Assembly (NCBI RefSeq): GCF_028069725.1
Contig: NZ_JANEWG010000016.1
Location: 24,444 to 88,443 of the forward strand
Source: Citrobacter sp. Awk 4
GTDB taxonomy: Bacteria > Pseudomonadota > Gammaproteobacteria > Enterobacterales > Enterobacteriaceae
Direction: 5' to 3'
DNA length: 64,000 nucleotides
Part shown: one piece after another, positions 9,728-19,399 of the stretch
Layout of the letters: each line of letters begins with the position of its first letter
How positions within the stretch are numbered: position 1 is the first letter of the stretch
The notes under the pieces: generated by a model
The model's input: only the letters and a program-made list of their open reading frames with translations
Told to the model about the DNA's origin: nothing
The model's database searches: none
Translations under genes and position numbers: made by a program

Positions 9728-10300
9728 TCAGTCAGCACGACCCATATAACGACGTTCTTCAATATGGATGCGGATTTTTTCTCCGGCGCTCAGGTATTCA
9801 GGAACCTGAATCACCAGACCCGTGCTCAGCGTCGCGGGTTTGTTGCGGGCACTTGCTGAAGCGCCTTTGATGCCAGGTGCTGTTTCAACAATTTCCAGAT
9901 CCACCGTCTGCGGCAGTTCAAGCGCCAGCAGTTGTCCATCCCAGGTCAGAACCTGCATATCTGGCATACCGCCTTCCGGGATGAACAGCAGTTCTTCTTC
10001 AATCTGATCTTTGGTGAAGGTATACGGGGTATAGTCTTCTTTATCCATGAACACGTATTCGTTGCCATCGACGTAAGAGAAATCAACGCCGCGACGGCTC
10101 AGGGTTACGGTATCCACGATGTCGTCGCCCTTGAAGCGCTCTTCGACTTTCAAGCCAGTACGGACATCGGAAAAACGCATCTTGTACAGTGTTGCAGCAC
10201 CGCGGGCGGAAGGAGACTGAATATCAATATCTTTTACAATCAGCAGCTTGCCATTGTAATTCAGTACCATACCTTTTTTAATTTCGTTCGCTCTTGGCAT
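9728..10300 (-). CDS. yeiP: YeiP (EfpL), elongation factor P-like translation factor
   Basis: A paralogue of EF-P that relieves ribosome stalling at proline and other difficult motifs; recently named EfpL. The 190-residue protein has the three beta-barrel domains of EF-P: KOW-like N-domain (about 1-62), middle domain and C-terminal OB domain ending [10 protein letters not shown]. The tip of domain I reads SPSARGAA with Arg33 where EF-P has its modified lysine, the expected EfpL subfamily feature. It is divergent from yeiW. Confidence 0.96.
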   Translation of the reverse strand: MPRANEIKKGMVLNYNGKLLIVKDIDIQSPSARGAATLYKMRFSDVRTGLKVEERFKGDDIVDTVTLSRRGVDFSYVDGNEYVFMDKEDYTPYTFTKDQIEEELLFIPEGGMPDMQVLTWDGQLLALELPQTVDLEIVETAPGIKGASASARNKPATLSTGLVIQVPEYLSAGEKIRIHIEERRYMGRAD

Positions 10301-10453
10301 TGAAAAAATCCTGTTGTGAAGAATGTCAAAAATATCGCGTCAAACTACTCGCGCCCGGTCATTCAGGCAAGCGGAATTCACACTTTTGCTGGTGCAAAAA
10401 AGGTGATACTGTGCGTTGCCTTCGATCCGGTGGTGAATAAAAGAGAAAACAGT

Positions 10454-10708
10454 ATGGAATGCCGTCCGGATTGCGGAGCCTGTTGCACGGCCCCTTCGAT
10501 TTCCAGCCCCATCCCTGGCATGCCTGACGGCAAGCCAGCGAACACCCCCTGTATCCAGCTTGACGAGCGTCTGCGCTGTAAGATTTTTGCTTCTCCGCTG
10601 CGCCCCAAAGTCTGCGCGGGATTACAACCCAGTGCCGAAATGTGTGGACAGTCTGCACAGCAGGCGATGACGTTTCTGATCACGCTGGAAGCGCTTACGG
10701 CACCTTAA
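10454..10708 (+). CDS. yeiW: YeiW, small CxxCxxCC-type cysteine-rich protein
   Basis: An 84-residue protein of the UPF0153 / zinc- or iron-chelating family; function unknown. It opens [11 protein letters not shown], a cluster of four cysteines, and has further Cys near 36, 46, 54 and 63, so it probably binds a metal or cluster. The chosen ATG at 10454 starts directly at the conserved motif; an in-frame start at 10316 would add 46 residues absent from the family. The last four bases overlap the end of convergent setB. Confidence 0.85.
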   Translation: MECRPDCGACCTAPSISSPIPGMPDGKPANTPCIQLDERLRCKIFASPLRPKVCAGLQPSAEMCGQSAQQAMTFLITLEALTAP

Positions 10709-11886
10709 ACATCTTTAATCCGCAACAGACAGCCCATTGTGACGACGATCATCACCAGGGCGAACCAAAAGACGGAATGAAAACTCCAGATTTCTGCTGC
10801 AATGCCTGCCAGAGAACCGGCAATAATCCAGCCGACACGGATCGTATTGGTGTAGAGCGTTGTGGCTGACCCCGCCTGGCCCGGCATTAAATCCTGAAAA
10901 TAGAGCATGCCGATCCCACCCAATATCCCGATATAAATGGCGTTCAGCAATTGCAAACCGAGCAACACTGCAGGAGAGTGCGCCAGCAACATCCCTGCGT
11001 AAAAACAAAACCCTGCAACGATAGCAATACGCATCAGCAGACGTTTGCCCAGTCGTTTTGCAAAATAGCCTGCAATTAGCATTGTCGGGATTTCTAACCC
11101 CGCAGCGGTGCCCATCATGATACCTGCCAGCTTCTCAGGCAGATGCAATTCGTTGATGATAAACAGTGGCATATTAATGATATAGAGACTGTTGGTGCCC
11201 CACATTAATGTGCAAATAATAAAAAGCAGCAGCGTATCGCGACGATTACGGCGGGGGGCTTCCAGGGTGCCGCTCCCAAGAGGCGCCTCTTTGCGCATGG
11301 AAGGCAAAAACAGCCATACCATCACGCCACAGACGATAAACGCCACCGCCGCGCTCAGGTACATGACAGTGAAGCTGAATCCCATCGCCAGCGCATAGGC
11401 CAGCGGTGGACCTATTACCCACGCCAGCGAAACCTGCGCGCGTAATATGGAACTGAACATCACGGCTTCACGGCCGGTCCTGTCGGCATGTTCGCGGGCA
11501 AGAGCGAACATTTGCGGGTTGGCGGTCGAACCAAAACTGCTGAGGAAAACGCCGATAAACAGCAGAATAAAGTAGTTACGGTTCCAGGCGAACAGCACAC
11601 AGGCCAGCATCCCCAGTACACAGCAAAAAACGATCAAACTTTTGCGATCGCCTTTCTTATCTGAACGCCCCGCCAGAAACTGACTGACCAGAATGCCGAT
11701 CACTGCACTCCCGGTAAAAAAGAAACCGACCATTGCCGGACGGGCATGAACTTCGTCAGTCAGAAAGAGGCTGAGCGTTGGTGTCTGTAACGCACCGGCG
11801 ATACCGGTGAGAAACGCGACGAGCAGGAACGCCCACGACGTCAGATCAAACGTTTTCGGTGTGGCGGCAACGGGGGTGTTATGCAT
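10705..11886 (-). CDS. setB: SetB, MFS sugar efflux transporter
   Basis: Inner-membrane major facilitator of the SET family, which exports lactose, glucose and related glycosides; E. coli SetB also influences chromosome segregation. The 393-residue protein has about 12 hydrophobic helices and the MFS loop-2 signature-like segment [15 protein letters not shown] near 70-84. Sequence is near the E. coli protein along its length. It is divergent from fruB across a 367-bp control region. Confidence 0.95.
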   Translation of the reverse strand: MHNTPVAATPKTFDLTSWAFLLVAFLTGIAGALQTPTLSLFLTDEVHARPAMVGFFFTGSAVIGILVSQFLAGRSDKKGDRKSLIVFCCVLGMLACVLFAWNRNYFILLFIGVFLSSFGSTANPQMFALAREHADRTGREAVMFSSILRAQVSLAWVIGPPLAYALAMGFSFTVMYLSAAVAFIVCGVMVWLFLPSMRKEAPLGSGTLEAPRRNRRDTLLLFIICTLMWGTNSLYIINMPLFIINELHLPEKLAGIMMGTAAGLEIPTMLIAGYFAKRLGKRLLMRIAIVAGFCFYAGMLLAHSPAVLLGLQLLNAIYIGILGGIGMLYFQDLMPGQAGSATTLYTNTIRVGWIIAGSLAGIAAEIWSFHSVFWFALVMIVVTMGCLLRIKDV

Positions 11887-12253
11887 GTTTTTATATCAAT
11901 AATGTGAAGTGACGCGGAGTTTACGCTGCTCGTTAAAAAATAAACAGATACCTAAATCAAAATCGCCACGAAAAATCAAAATGGCATTTCACTCTTTTTA
12001 TTTCCACTGCTGACGCTGCTGAAGTGAAGGTGTTACTGCATGCGTTGCGTCAGCAAAACGTCTGGCTGGGACAAGGAAATGTGGTTTATATCTAACTTTT
12101 ATCACTAAAAATCTCACATTACTTGCGTGTTGACGCAGAAAGAGCAAGACTAATTGAAACGTTTCAGCGCTGTCTTGTTCTCGTGATAAACCAGATCAGC
12201 GTCTTTTTTCTCATAATGGCTGAATCGTTTCAATTCAGCAAGAGAGGAGAACC
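11887..12253. promoter_or_regulatory. setB/fruB divergent control region with two Cra operators
   Basis: No gene is seen in this 367-bp spacer. It holds two Cra (FruR) operators: 12153-12168, with the perfect palindrome TGAAACGTTTCA at 12155-12166, and 12219-12235 (GCTGAATCGTTTCAATT), just before the fruB start. A TTGACG hexamer at about 12130 is a possible -35 element. The pair of sites matches the known arrangement of the E. coli fru promoter, where Cra represses until fructose 1-phosphate appears. The setB side is AT-rich with no clear operator. Confidence 0.8.
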
Positions 12254-13384
12254 ATGTTCCAGTTATCTGTTCAGGATATTCATCCGGGCAAGCAAGCCGG
12301 AAACAAAGACGAGGCCATTCGCCAGGTTGCTGCGGCATTAGTGCAGGCGGGCAATGTGGCGGAGGGTTACGTTGCCGGCATGCTGGCGCGTGAGCTACAG
12401 ACATCCACCTTCCTCGGCAATGGGATTGCTATCCCGCACGGCACTACGGATACACGCGATCAGGTGTTGAAAACCGGTGTTCAGGTGTTTCAGTTTCCGC
12501 AGGGTGTGACTTGGGGAGAGGGGCAGGTCGCTTATGTGGCGATAGGTATTGCCGCCAGCTCCGATGAACATCTCGGGCTGCTGCGTCAACTGACGCATGT
12601 TCTAAGCGATGATTCCGTGGCTGAACAGCTGAAATCAGCCACGACGGCGGATGAGCTGCGCGCATTGCTGATGGGAGAAAAGCAGAGTGAGCAGCTCAAA
12701 CTTGATAACGAAACCCTGATGCTGGATGTCGAGGCCCGCGATCTGTTGACGCTACAGGCGCTCAACGCGGCACGTCTGAAAGAAACAGGGTCGGTGGATG
12801 CGGCATTTGTCGCAAACGCGATTAACGAGCACCCCATGAACCTGGGCCAGGGGATCTGGTTGAATGACAGCGCAACAGGCAATGTGCGTAGCGCTATCGC
12901 CGTCAGTCGTGCAATCCGAGGATTTGAGGTGCAGGGCGAAGCGGCATCCATGCTGGTGACTGTCGCGATGAATGACGATCAGCCTGTCGCGGTCCTTAAG
13001 CGTCTTGGCGATCTGCTGTTGGACAACAAAGCTGACCGATTGCTGAAAGCAGACGCCGCAACCGTGCTGGCGCTGCTGACCAGCGATGAAACATTGACTG
13101 ATGATGTGCTGAACGCGGAGTTTGTCGTGCGCAATGAGCATGGCTTGCATGCCCGTCCCGGTACCCTGTTAGTCAATACCATTAAACAATTTAATAGTGA
13201 AATTACCGTGACAAATCTTGATGGAACCGGAAAACCGGCGAATGGACGCAGTTTGATGAAAGTGGTTGCGTTGGGCGTGAAGAAAGGCCACCGCCTGCGT
13301 TTTACCGCCCAGGGGGCTGATGCTGAACAGGCGCTGAAAGCGATTGGCGATGCCATCGCGGCAGGTCTTGGGGAGGGCGCATAA
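12254..13384 (+). CDS. fruB: FruB, fructose PTS EIIA/FPr diphosphoryl transfer protein
   Basis: Phosphocarrier that feeds phosphate to FruA during fructose uptake. The 376-residue protein has an EIIA domain (about 1-145, His62 in AIPHGTTDT), a middle domain, and a C-terminal HPr-like FPr domain from about 286 (active-site His in NEHGLHARP, near 299). A strong ribosome-binding site GAGAGGAGAA precedes the ATG, right after the second Cra operator. The stop overlaps the fruK start by one base (TAATG), so the two are translationally coupled. Confidence 0.97.
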   Translation: MFQLSVQDIHPGKQAGNKDEAIRQVAAALVQAGNVAEGYVAGMLARELQTSTFLGNGIAIPHGTTDTRDQVLKTGVQVFQFPQGVTWGEGQVAYVAIGIAASSDEHLGLLRQLTHVLSDDSVAEQLKSATTADELRALLMGEKQSEQLKLDNETLMLDVEARDLLTLQALNAARLKETGSVDAAFVANAINEHPMNLGQGIWLNDSATGNVRSAIAVSRAIRGFEVQGEAASMLVTVAMNDDQPVAVLKRLGDLLLDNKADRLLKADAATVLALLTSDETLTDDVLNAEFVVRNEHGLHARPGTLLVNTIKQFNSEITVTNLDGTGKPANGRSLMKVVALGVKKGHRLRFTAQGADAEQALKAIGDAIAAGLGEGA

Positions 13385-14322
13385 TGAGCAGACGTGTTGC
13401 TACCATCACCCTGAATCCGGCTTACGACCTGGTGGGTTTTTGCCCGGAAATTGAACGGGGTGAAGTTAACCTTGTGAAGACCACTGGCCTGCATGCGGCG
13501 GGTAAAGGCATCAATGTCGCCAAGGTGTTGAAAGATTTAGGTATCGATGTCACGGTCGGCGGTTTCCTGGGCAAGGATAACCAGGACGGCTTTCAGCAAT
13601 TGTTCAGCGAACTGGGCATTGCCAACCGTTTCCAGGTGGTGCAGGGCCGTACCCGTATTAACGTCAAATTGACCGAAAAAGACGGAGAAGTGACCGATTT
13701 CAACTTCTCCGGTTTTGAAGTGACGCCAACAGACTGGGAACGTTTCGTTAATGATTCGCTAAGTTGGTTGGGTCAGTTTGACATGGTTTGCGTCAGCGGC
13801 AGCCTGCCATCCGGCGTCAGCCCTGAAGCATTCACTGACTGGATGACGCGCCTGCGTAGTCAGTGTCCATGCATTATCTTTGATAGTAGTCGTGAAGCAT
13901 TAGTCGCCGGGCTGAAAGCGGCTCCCTGGTTGGTAAAACCCAACCGTCGTGAGCTGGAGATTTGGGCTGGTCGTAAGTTACCCGAGATGAAAGATGTTAT
14001 CGACGCGGCACACGCCCTGCGCGAACAAGGGATCGCCCACGTGGTGATTTCGTTGGGGGCGGAAGGCGCGTTGTGGGTAAATGCGTCAGGTGAGTGGATC
14101 GCCAAACCGCCGTCTGTCGAGGTGGTGAGTACCGTTGGCGCGGGGGATTCGATGGTTGGCGGTCTGATTTATGGCCTGCTGATGCGCGAGTCCAGTGAAC
14201 ATACGTTGCGTCTGGCGACAGCGGTTGCTGCCCTGGCCGTAAGTCAAAGCAACGTGGGCATCACCGATCGTCCTCAGTTGGCCGCAATGATGGCGAGGGT
14301 CGATTTACAACCGTTTAATTGA
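13384..14322 (+). CDS. fruK: FruK, 1-phosphofructokinase
   Basis: Phosphorylates fructose 1-phosphate to fructose 1,6-bisphosphate in the cytosol. PfkB/ribokinase-family protein of 312 residues, the E. coli length. It has the N-terminal GKGINVAKVLKDLG signature (about 40-53) and the C-terminal ATP-site/catalytic-base motif TVGAGDSMVGG near 245-255. It is the middle gene of fruBKA and consumes the inducer of Cra, so its activity feeds back on the operon. Confidence 0.97.
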   Translation: MSRRVATITLNPAYDLVGFCPEIERGEVNLVKTTGLHAAGKGINVAKVLKDLGIDVTVGGFLGKDNQDGFQQLFSELGIANRFQVVQGRTRINVKLTEKDGEVTDFNFSGFEVTPTDWERFVNDSLSWLGQFDMVCVSGSLPSGVSPEAFTDWMTRLRSQCPCIIFDSSREALVAGLKAAPWLVKPNRRELEIWAGRKLPEMKDVIDAAHALREQGIAHVVISLGAEGALWVNASGEWIAKPPSVEVVSTVGAGDSMVGGLIYGLLMRESSEHTLRLATAVAALAVSQSNVGITDRPQLAAMMARVDLQPFN

Positions 14323-14338
14323 CAGCAGGAGAAGCAGA

Positions 14339-16030
14339 ATGAAAACGCTGCTGATTATTGACGCTAATCTTGGCCAGGCTCGCGCTTATATGGCGAAAAC
14401 CCTGCTCGGAGCAGCGGCACGTAAAGCAAAACTGGAAATTATCGACAATCCGAATGATGCCGAGCTGGCCATTATCTTAGGAGAAACCGTTCCAAATGAC
14501 AGTTCGCTAAACGGTAAAAAAGTCTGGTTGGGTGATATCGCACGCGCTGTCTCACATCCGGAACTGTTTCTGAGCGAAGCGAAAGGTCATGCCAAACCCT
14601 ACAGCGCGCCGGTAACAGCAGCTCCTGCGCTTGTCGCCAGCGGTCCGAAACGGGTTGTGGCGGTCACTGCGTGTCCGACAGGCGTCGCCCATACGTTTAT
14701 GGCGGCAGAAGCCATTGAAACTGAAGCGAAAAAACGCGGGTGGTGGGTTAAAGTTGAAACCCGTGGTTCTGTTGGCGCTGGTAATGCTATCACCCCGGAA
14801 GAGGTGGCGCAGGCGGATCTGGTGATTGTGGCAGCGGATATTGAAGTTGACCTGGCGAAGTTTGCGGGAAAACCGATGTACCGTACCTCAACCGGTCTGG
14901 CACTGAAAAAAACAGCGCAAGAACTGGATAAAGCGGTCGTTGAGGCGGTGCCGTATCAGCCAGCAGGGAACACACAGGCGGCGGGATCGGAAGGCAAGAA
15001 AGAGGGGGCGGGGGCCTATCGTCACCTGCTGACTGGCGTGTCTTATATGCTGCCAATGGTTGTTGCGGGGGGATTGTGTATTGCGTTGTCCTTCGCATTT
15101 GGTATCGAGGCATTTAAAGAGCAAGGAACGCTGGCTGCGGCGCTGATGCAGATTGGCGGCGGCTCGGCTTTCGCGCTGATGGTGCCGGTTCTTGCTGGAT
15201 ACATCGCCTTCTCAATTGCAGATCGTCCGGGTCTGACGCCAGGCCTTATCGGCGGTATGCTGGCCGTGAGTACCGGTTCCGGCTTTATTGGTGGGATAAT
15301 TGCTGGTTTCCTTGCGGGTTATATTGCGAAACTGATTAGCACCAGGCTGAAGCTTCCGCAGAGCATGGAAGCGCTGAAACCCATCCTGATCATTCCATTA
15401 ATTTCCAGTCTGGTTGTCGGTCTGGCGATGATCTACCTCATCGGTAAACCTGTTGCCGGTATTCTGGAAGGGTTGACTCATTGGCTGCAAACAATGGGGA
15501 CAGCGAACGCAGTGCTGCTGGGCGCAATTCTGGGCGGCATGATGTGTACCGATATGGGCGGTCCGGTTAACAAAGCGGCCTACGCGTTTGGTGTTGGCCT
15601 GCTCAGTACGCAAACCTATGCACCGATGGCGGCGATTATGGCGGCAGGGATGGTTCCACCGCTGGCGCTGGGTCTGGCGACGCTGGTTGCGCGTAGCAAG
15701 TTCGATACGGCGCAGCGTGAAGGGGGAAAAGCGGCGTTAGTGTTGGGGCTGTGCTTTATCACTGAAGGTGCGATTCCATTCGCCGCGCGCGATCCGATGC
15801 GTGTTCTGCCATGCTGTATCGTCGGTGGCGCATTGACTGGCGCTATCTCTATGGCGGTAGGCGCGAAACTAATGGCACCGCACGGCGGCCTGTTTGTTCT
15901 GCTGATTCCTGGAGCAATTACGCCAGTGCTGGGATACCTGATGGCTATCGTTGCCGGTACGCTGGTGGCCGGTCTGGGATATGCTTTCCTGAAGCGTCCG
16001 GAAACAGAGGTTACCGCGAAAGCCGCCTGA
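14339..16030 (+). CDS. fruA: FruA, fructose-specific PTS EIIB'BC permease
   Basis: Takes up fructose and delivers it as fructose 1-phosphate. The 563-residue protein has a degenerate EIIB' domain (about 1-85), an active EIIB domain with phosphorylated Cys112 in TACPTGVAHTF, and an EIIC membrane domain from about 225 that includes GGMMCTDMGGPVNKAAYAFG. Length and order match E. coli FruA. Sixteen bases separate it from fruK; a strong terminator follows. Confidence 0.97.
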   Translation: MKTLLIIDANLGQARAYMAKTLLGAAARKAKLEIIDNPNDAELAIILGETVPNDSSLNGKKVWLGDIARAVSHPELFLSEAKGHAKPYSAPVTAAPALVASGPKRVVAVTACPTGVAHTFMAAEAIETEAKKRGWWVKVETRGSVGAGNAITPEEVAQADLVIVAADIEVDLAKFAGKPMYRTSTGLALKKTAQELDKAVVEAVPYQPAGNTQAAGSEGKKEGAGAYRHLLTGVSYMLPMVVAGGLCIALSFAFGIEAFKEQGTLAAALMQIGGGSAFALMVPVLAGYIAFSIADRPGLTPGLIGGMLAVSTGSGFIGGIIAGFLAGYIAKLISTRLKLPQSMEALKPILIIPLISSLVVGLAMIYLIGKPVAGILEGLTHWLQTMGTANAVLLGAILGGMMCTDMGGPVNKAAYAFGVGLLSTQTYAPMAAIMAAGMVPPLALGLATLVARSKFDTAQREGGKAALVLGLCFITEGAIPFAARDPMRVLPCCIVGGALTGAISMAVGAKLMAPHGGLFVLLIPGAITPVLGYLMAIVAGTLVAGLGYAFLKRPETEVTAKAA

Positions 16031-16050
16031 TTTTTCCATAACACTCGCAT

Positions 16051-16081
16051 AAAAAGGGCAGAGATTTCTCTGCCCTTTTTT
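16051..16081. terminator. Bidirectional terminator between fruA and nfo
   Basis: AAAAAGGGCAGAG and CTCTGCCCTTTTT form a stem around a short loop, flanked by A and T runs, serving both convergent genes. Confidence 0.9.
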
Positions 16082-16103
16082 ATGATTTACCCGCTGATGG
16101 CGA

Positions 16104-16961
16104 CTACGCCACCGCCTTTTCAGTCTGTTGTGCTTTCAGCCAGGCAATCTCTTGCGCCCAAATGTCGGGATTGATGGTTTCGAGAACCAGTGGAATACCA
16201 TCAAAACGATTGTCTTGCATGATCCAACGGAAAGCATCGTGGCCAATGTTGCCTTCGCCTAAACTGTGGTGGCGGTCGACGCGGCTGCCGAAAGTGCTTT
16301 TGGCGTCATTCAGATGCATTCCGCGCAGGTATTTAAACCCGACAATGCGTTCAAACTCCGCAAACGTCTTCTCGCACTCGGCGGCGCTGCGCAGATCGTA
16401 GCCTGCGGCGAAAGCGTGGCAGGTATCAATACAAACGCCAACGCGCGACTTGTCTTCCACGCCATCAATGATGGCGGCCAGATGTTCAAACTTAAAGCCA
16501 AGATTGCTGCCCTGGCCTGCCGTATTCTCAATTACCGCGGTGACGCCCTCTGTTTGTGACAGAGTAATATTGATGGATTCTGCAATGCGCGCCAGACACT
16601 CGTCTTCCGGGATCTGCATCAGGTGGCTGCCTGGGTGGAAGTTCAGCAGCGAGAGTCCAAGCAACTCGCAACGTTGCATTTCATCAAGAAAAGCATCGCG
16701 TGATTTTTCCAGCGCTTCGCTGACCGGGTGGCCGAGGTTGATCAGATAACTGTCGTGCGGGAGGATTTGCGCAGAGGAAAAGTGGTATTTCTCGCAGGCG
16801 GCTTTAAAGTCATCAATGGTTTCGGTGCTGAGCGGTGCAGCGCGCCATTGACGCTGATTTTTAGTGAAAAGCGCAAATGCCGTCGCCTCGATTTCAGCGG
16901 CGCGAATCGCGGCATTTGCCAGACCGCCAGCGGCGCTGACGTGCGCTCCAATATATTTCAT
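16104..16961 (-). CDS. nfo: Nfo, endonuclease IV
   Basis: Zn-dependent AP endonuclease of base-excision repair, acting on abasic sites and oxidised bases; part of the SoxRS regulon in E. coli. The 285-residue protein begins [17 protein letters not shown] and carries the AP endonuclease family 2 signatures: VIENTAGQG (metal-binding Glu), [17 protein letters not shown] and the [20 protein letters not shown] segment with its His and Asp ligands. Length is that of the E. coli enzyme. Confidence 0.97.
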   Translation of the reverse strand: MKYIGAHVSAAGGLANAAIRAAEIEATAFALFTKNQRQWRAAPLSTETIDDFKAACEKYHFSSAQILPHDSYLINLGHPVSEALEKSRDAFLDEMQRCELLGLSLLNFHPGSHLMQIPEDECLARIAESINITLSQTEGVTAVIENTAGQGSNLGFKFEHLAAIIDGVEDKSRVGVCIDTCHAFAAGYDLRSAAECEKTFAEFERIVGFKYLRGMHLNDAKSTFGSRVDRHHSLGEGNIGHDAFRWIMQDNRFDGIPLVLETINPDIWAQEIAWLKAQQTEKAVA

Positions 16962-17040
16962 GAAAGACTCCTGTTAACCCCACATGGGAGAAAAAGCATT
17001 CCCCAATGATAGCGGGTTAACAGGGGGAGGATGTAGTGGT

Positions 17041-18090
17041 TTATGCCATCAGGCTATGAATCACGACGTTTATCATGCCACCGCCGACGATTAACCAGAT
17101 GAAAAGTACCAGTGCCATCAGTAACGGTTTCGCACCTGCTTTCTTCAATGCGCTGACGTGAGTGGTCAGACCCAGTGCCGCCATCGCCATTGCCAGCAGA
17201 ATGGTGTCCAGTGTTACCAGCATGTTCACTACCGCCTGCGGTAACAGGTGGAATGAGTTAAAGATGGCAACCACAATGAACAGAACGGCAAACCACGGAA
17301 TGGTGATTTTGCTTTTTTCCGAACCGCTGGCGGGTGACAGTTGTTTCACACGGGCAGCCAGCAGAATAAGGAATGGAGCCAGCATCATCACACGGAGCAT
17401 TTTCGCAATGACCGCCGCGTTTTCGGCATCCGGGTTAATCGCGTGTCCTGCCGCAACCACCTGCGCAACTTCATGCATGGTCGAACCGATATAGATACCG
17501 TACGTCTCCGGGCTGAACCAGTGCGCCAGCAGCGGATACATCGCCGGATAAAGAAAGATAGCCAGTGTGCCGAAGATAACGACGGTTGCAACGGCTACCG
17601 TGACTTTACTGGCTTCAGCTTTAACGACCGGTTCAGTCGCCAGTACGGCGGCGGCTCCGCAAATGCTGCTCCCGGCGCCAATCAGCCAACTGGTGTGGCG
17701 ATCCAGTCCAAAGACTTTCTGCCCCAGAAAACAGGCCAGCATAAAGGTGCTGGAGAGCGTCAATACGTCGATCACAATGCCGCTGACGCCGACATCAGCA
17801 ATTTGCGAAAAGGTCAGGCGAAAGCCGTAGAGAATGATCCCCAGACGCAATAAATGTTGTTTGGCAAACAATACGCCGCCATCGCACTGCTTCCAGATCT
17901 GCGGGTAGACCGTATTACCGATAACCATCCCCAGCAAAATGGCCAGGGTGAGGGCGCTAAATCCGGCGCCCCCGATGGCGGGAATGGAACCACCCCACAG
18001 GGCAGCCCCAGTGATTACTGCGCTCAGGGCAAGCCCTGGAAGAAAATGCCACACTGTACGACGATGATTCTGTAAGGTGAGTTCTGTCAT
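17041..18090 (-). CDS. yeiH: YeiH, UPF0324 inner-membrane protein
   Basis: Polytopic membrane protein of the UPF0324/PSE family, 349 residues, with about ten hydrophobic helices. Family motifs include GAGSSICGAAAVLATEP (about 138-154) and STMHEVAQVVAAG (about 205-217). It is divergent from the LysR-type gene yeiE across 118 bp and is a reported target of YeiE; an export or uptake role linked to sulfite has been proposed for the pair. The transported substrate cannot be read from the sequence. Confidence 0.9.
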   Translation of the reverse strand: MTELTLQNHRRTVWHFLPGLALSAVITGAALWGGSIPAIGGAGFSALTLAILLGMVIGNTVYPQIWKQCDGGVLFAKQHLLRLGIILYGFRLTFSQIADVGVSGIVIDVLTLSSTFMLACFLGQKVFGLDRHTSWLIGAGSSICGAAAVLATEPVVKAEASKVTVAVATVVIFGTLAIFLYPAMYPLLAHWFSPETYGIYIGSTMHEVAQVVAAGHAINPDAENAAVIAKMLRVMMLAPFLILLAARVKQLSPASGSEKSKITIPWFAVLFIVVAIFNSFHLLPQAVVNMLVTLDTILLAMAMAALGLTTHVSALKKAGAKPLLMALVLFIWLIVGGGMINVVIHSLMA

Positions 18091-18143
18091 AACCGCCTCC
18101 TTTAGTTGGAGGAAAGAATACGGCGAACTGGTTTAAAAATAAA

Positions 18144-18167
18144 ATTGATTATATATTTATAATTAAT
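18144..18167. promoter_or_regulatory. Dyad in the yeiH/yeiE spacer, candidate YeiE operator
   Basis: Ten-base arms ATTGATTATA and TATAATTAAT, identical in 9 of 10 positions as an inverted repeat, flank a 4-bp spacer in an AT-rich region between the divergent genes. LysR-type regulators commonly autoregulate from such sites with a T-N11-A core. Direct binding is inferred. Confidence 0.5.
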
Positions 18168-18208
18168 CATTATAAGTGGTAAGCAGGCGCTGTCAGGGGA
18201 AAACGACG

Positions 18209-19078
18209 ATGCACATTACGCTGCGACAACTTGAAGTCTTTACCGAAGTACTGAAAAGCGGTTCGACAACCCAGGCATCCGTGATGTTGTCGTTGTCGCA
18301 GTCTGCCGTGAGCGCAGCGCTGACCGATCTGGAAGGCCAGCTTGGCGTTCAGCTCTTTGACCGGGTCGGGAAGCGGCTGGTGGTTAACGAGCATGGGCGT
18401 CTGTTATACCCCCGAGCGTTGGCGTTGCTCGAGCAGACCGTCGAAATTGAGCAACTGTTTCGCGAAGACAATGGCGCCATCCGCGTGTACGCCAGCAGCA
18501 CCATTGGCAACTACATTTTACCGGCGGTGATTGCCCGCTATCGACAGGATTACCCCGATTTGCCGCTGGAACTGAGCGTCGGCAACAGCCTGGACGTTAT
18601 CAATGCGGTACTGGATTTTCGCGTGGACATTGGTCTTATTGAGGGACCTTGCCACAGCACAGAAATTATCTCTGAACCGTGGCTGGAAGATGAACTGGTG
18701 GTGTTTGCCGCGCCAACATCTCCGTTAGTTCAGGGACCGGTGACGCTGGCGCAACTGGCGGCCGCGCCCTGGATCCTGCGTGAGCGCGGTTCGGGTACAC
18801 GGGAAATTGTCGATTACTTACTGTTGTCGCATCTACCGAGATTCCAGATGGCGATGGAGTTGGGTAATTCCGAGGCGATCAAGCATGCTGTGCGTCACGG
18901 TCTTGGGATCAGCTGCCTTTCACGTAGAGTCATTGAAGAACAGTTGCAGGCAGGGACGCTGAGCGAAGTTTCCGTACCGCTGCCCAGCCTGGTGCGCACG
19001 CTGTGGCGCATCCATCATCGTCAAAAACACCTTTCCAACGCTTTGCTGCGCTTTTTGCGTTACAGCGAGTCAATCTGA
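18209..19078 (+). CDS. yeiE: YeiE, LysR-type transcriptional regulator
   Basis: LysR-family regulator; orthologues sense sulfite and influence yeiH, iron homeostasis and virulence traits. With the ATG at 18209 it has 289 residues (E. coli 293). The winged helix-turn-helix spans about 1-60 ([20 protein letters not shown]) and the effector-binding domain about 90-289. An upstream in-frame start at 18176 is rejected because orthologues begin at MHITLRQ. The divergent arrangement with yeiH is the classic LysR layout. Confidence 0.92.
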   Translation: MHITLRQLEVFTEVLKSGSTTQASVMLSLSQSAVSAALTDLEGQLGVQLFDRVGKRLVVNEHGRLLYPRALALLEQTVEIEQLFREDNGAIRVYASSTIGNYILPAVIARYRQDYPDLPLELSVGNSLDVINAVLDFRVDIGLIEGPCHSTEIISEPWLEDELVVFAAPTSPLVQGPVTLAQLAAAPWILRERGSGTREIVDYLLLSHLPRFQMAMELGNSEAIKHAVRHGLGISCLSRRVIEEQLQAGTLSEVSVPLPSLVRTLWRIHHRQKHLSNALLRFLRYSESI

Positions 19079-19399
19079 TAAGGCGAGCAGCCTTCCGGGA
19101 TTGTGCCCTGGAGGCTAACACCGCTCACTTAAGTCAATGAATGAGGGGAAACACCGGGATTGGGTTCCCGGAGGGATGCCAAACCCGGTGGTCGCTCCGT
19201 ATATCTCTATCCTAAACTAACAGCGTTATCCGGGAGGCGCGATCCTTTCAGTCCTGCGCCTGCACATCCTGAATTCTCTGCTTTACTTATAATCCACGGC
19301 CAGTCATGAAGGTCTCTTATAACAGCGTATTTGTGCCGGAAGGAATGGTATTCGTCTGCTACAATCGCCCCTCATTTTTTGGATGGACAGCATTTTCAC
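19079..19399 (+). promoter_or_regulatory. yeiE-lysP spacer with structured DNA and likely lysP promoters
   Basis: No convincing gene in 321 bp. Near the left are mutually exclusive inverted repeats: CACCGGG (19152-19158) with CCCGGTG (19184-19190), or CCGGGA (19154-19159) with TCCCGG (19166-19171). Two -10-like hexamers lie closer to lysP, TATAAT at 19288-19293 and TACAAT at 19360-19365, both with poor -35 matches. That fits a promoter needing an activator such as ArgP, known for E. coli lysP. Confidence 0.5.
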
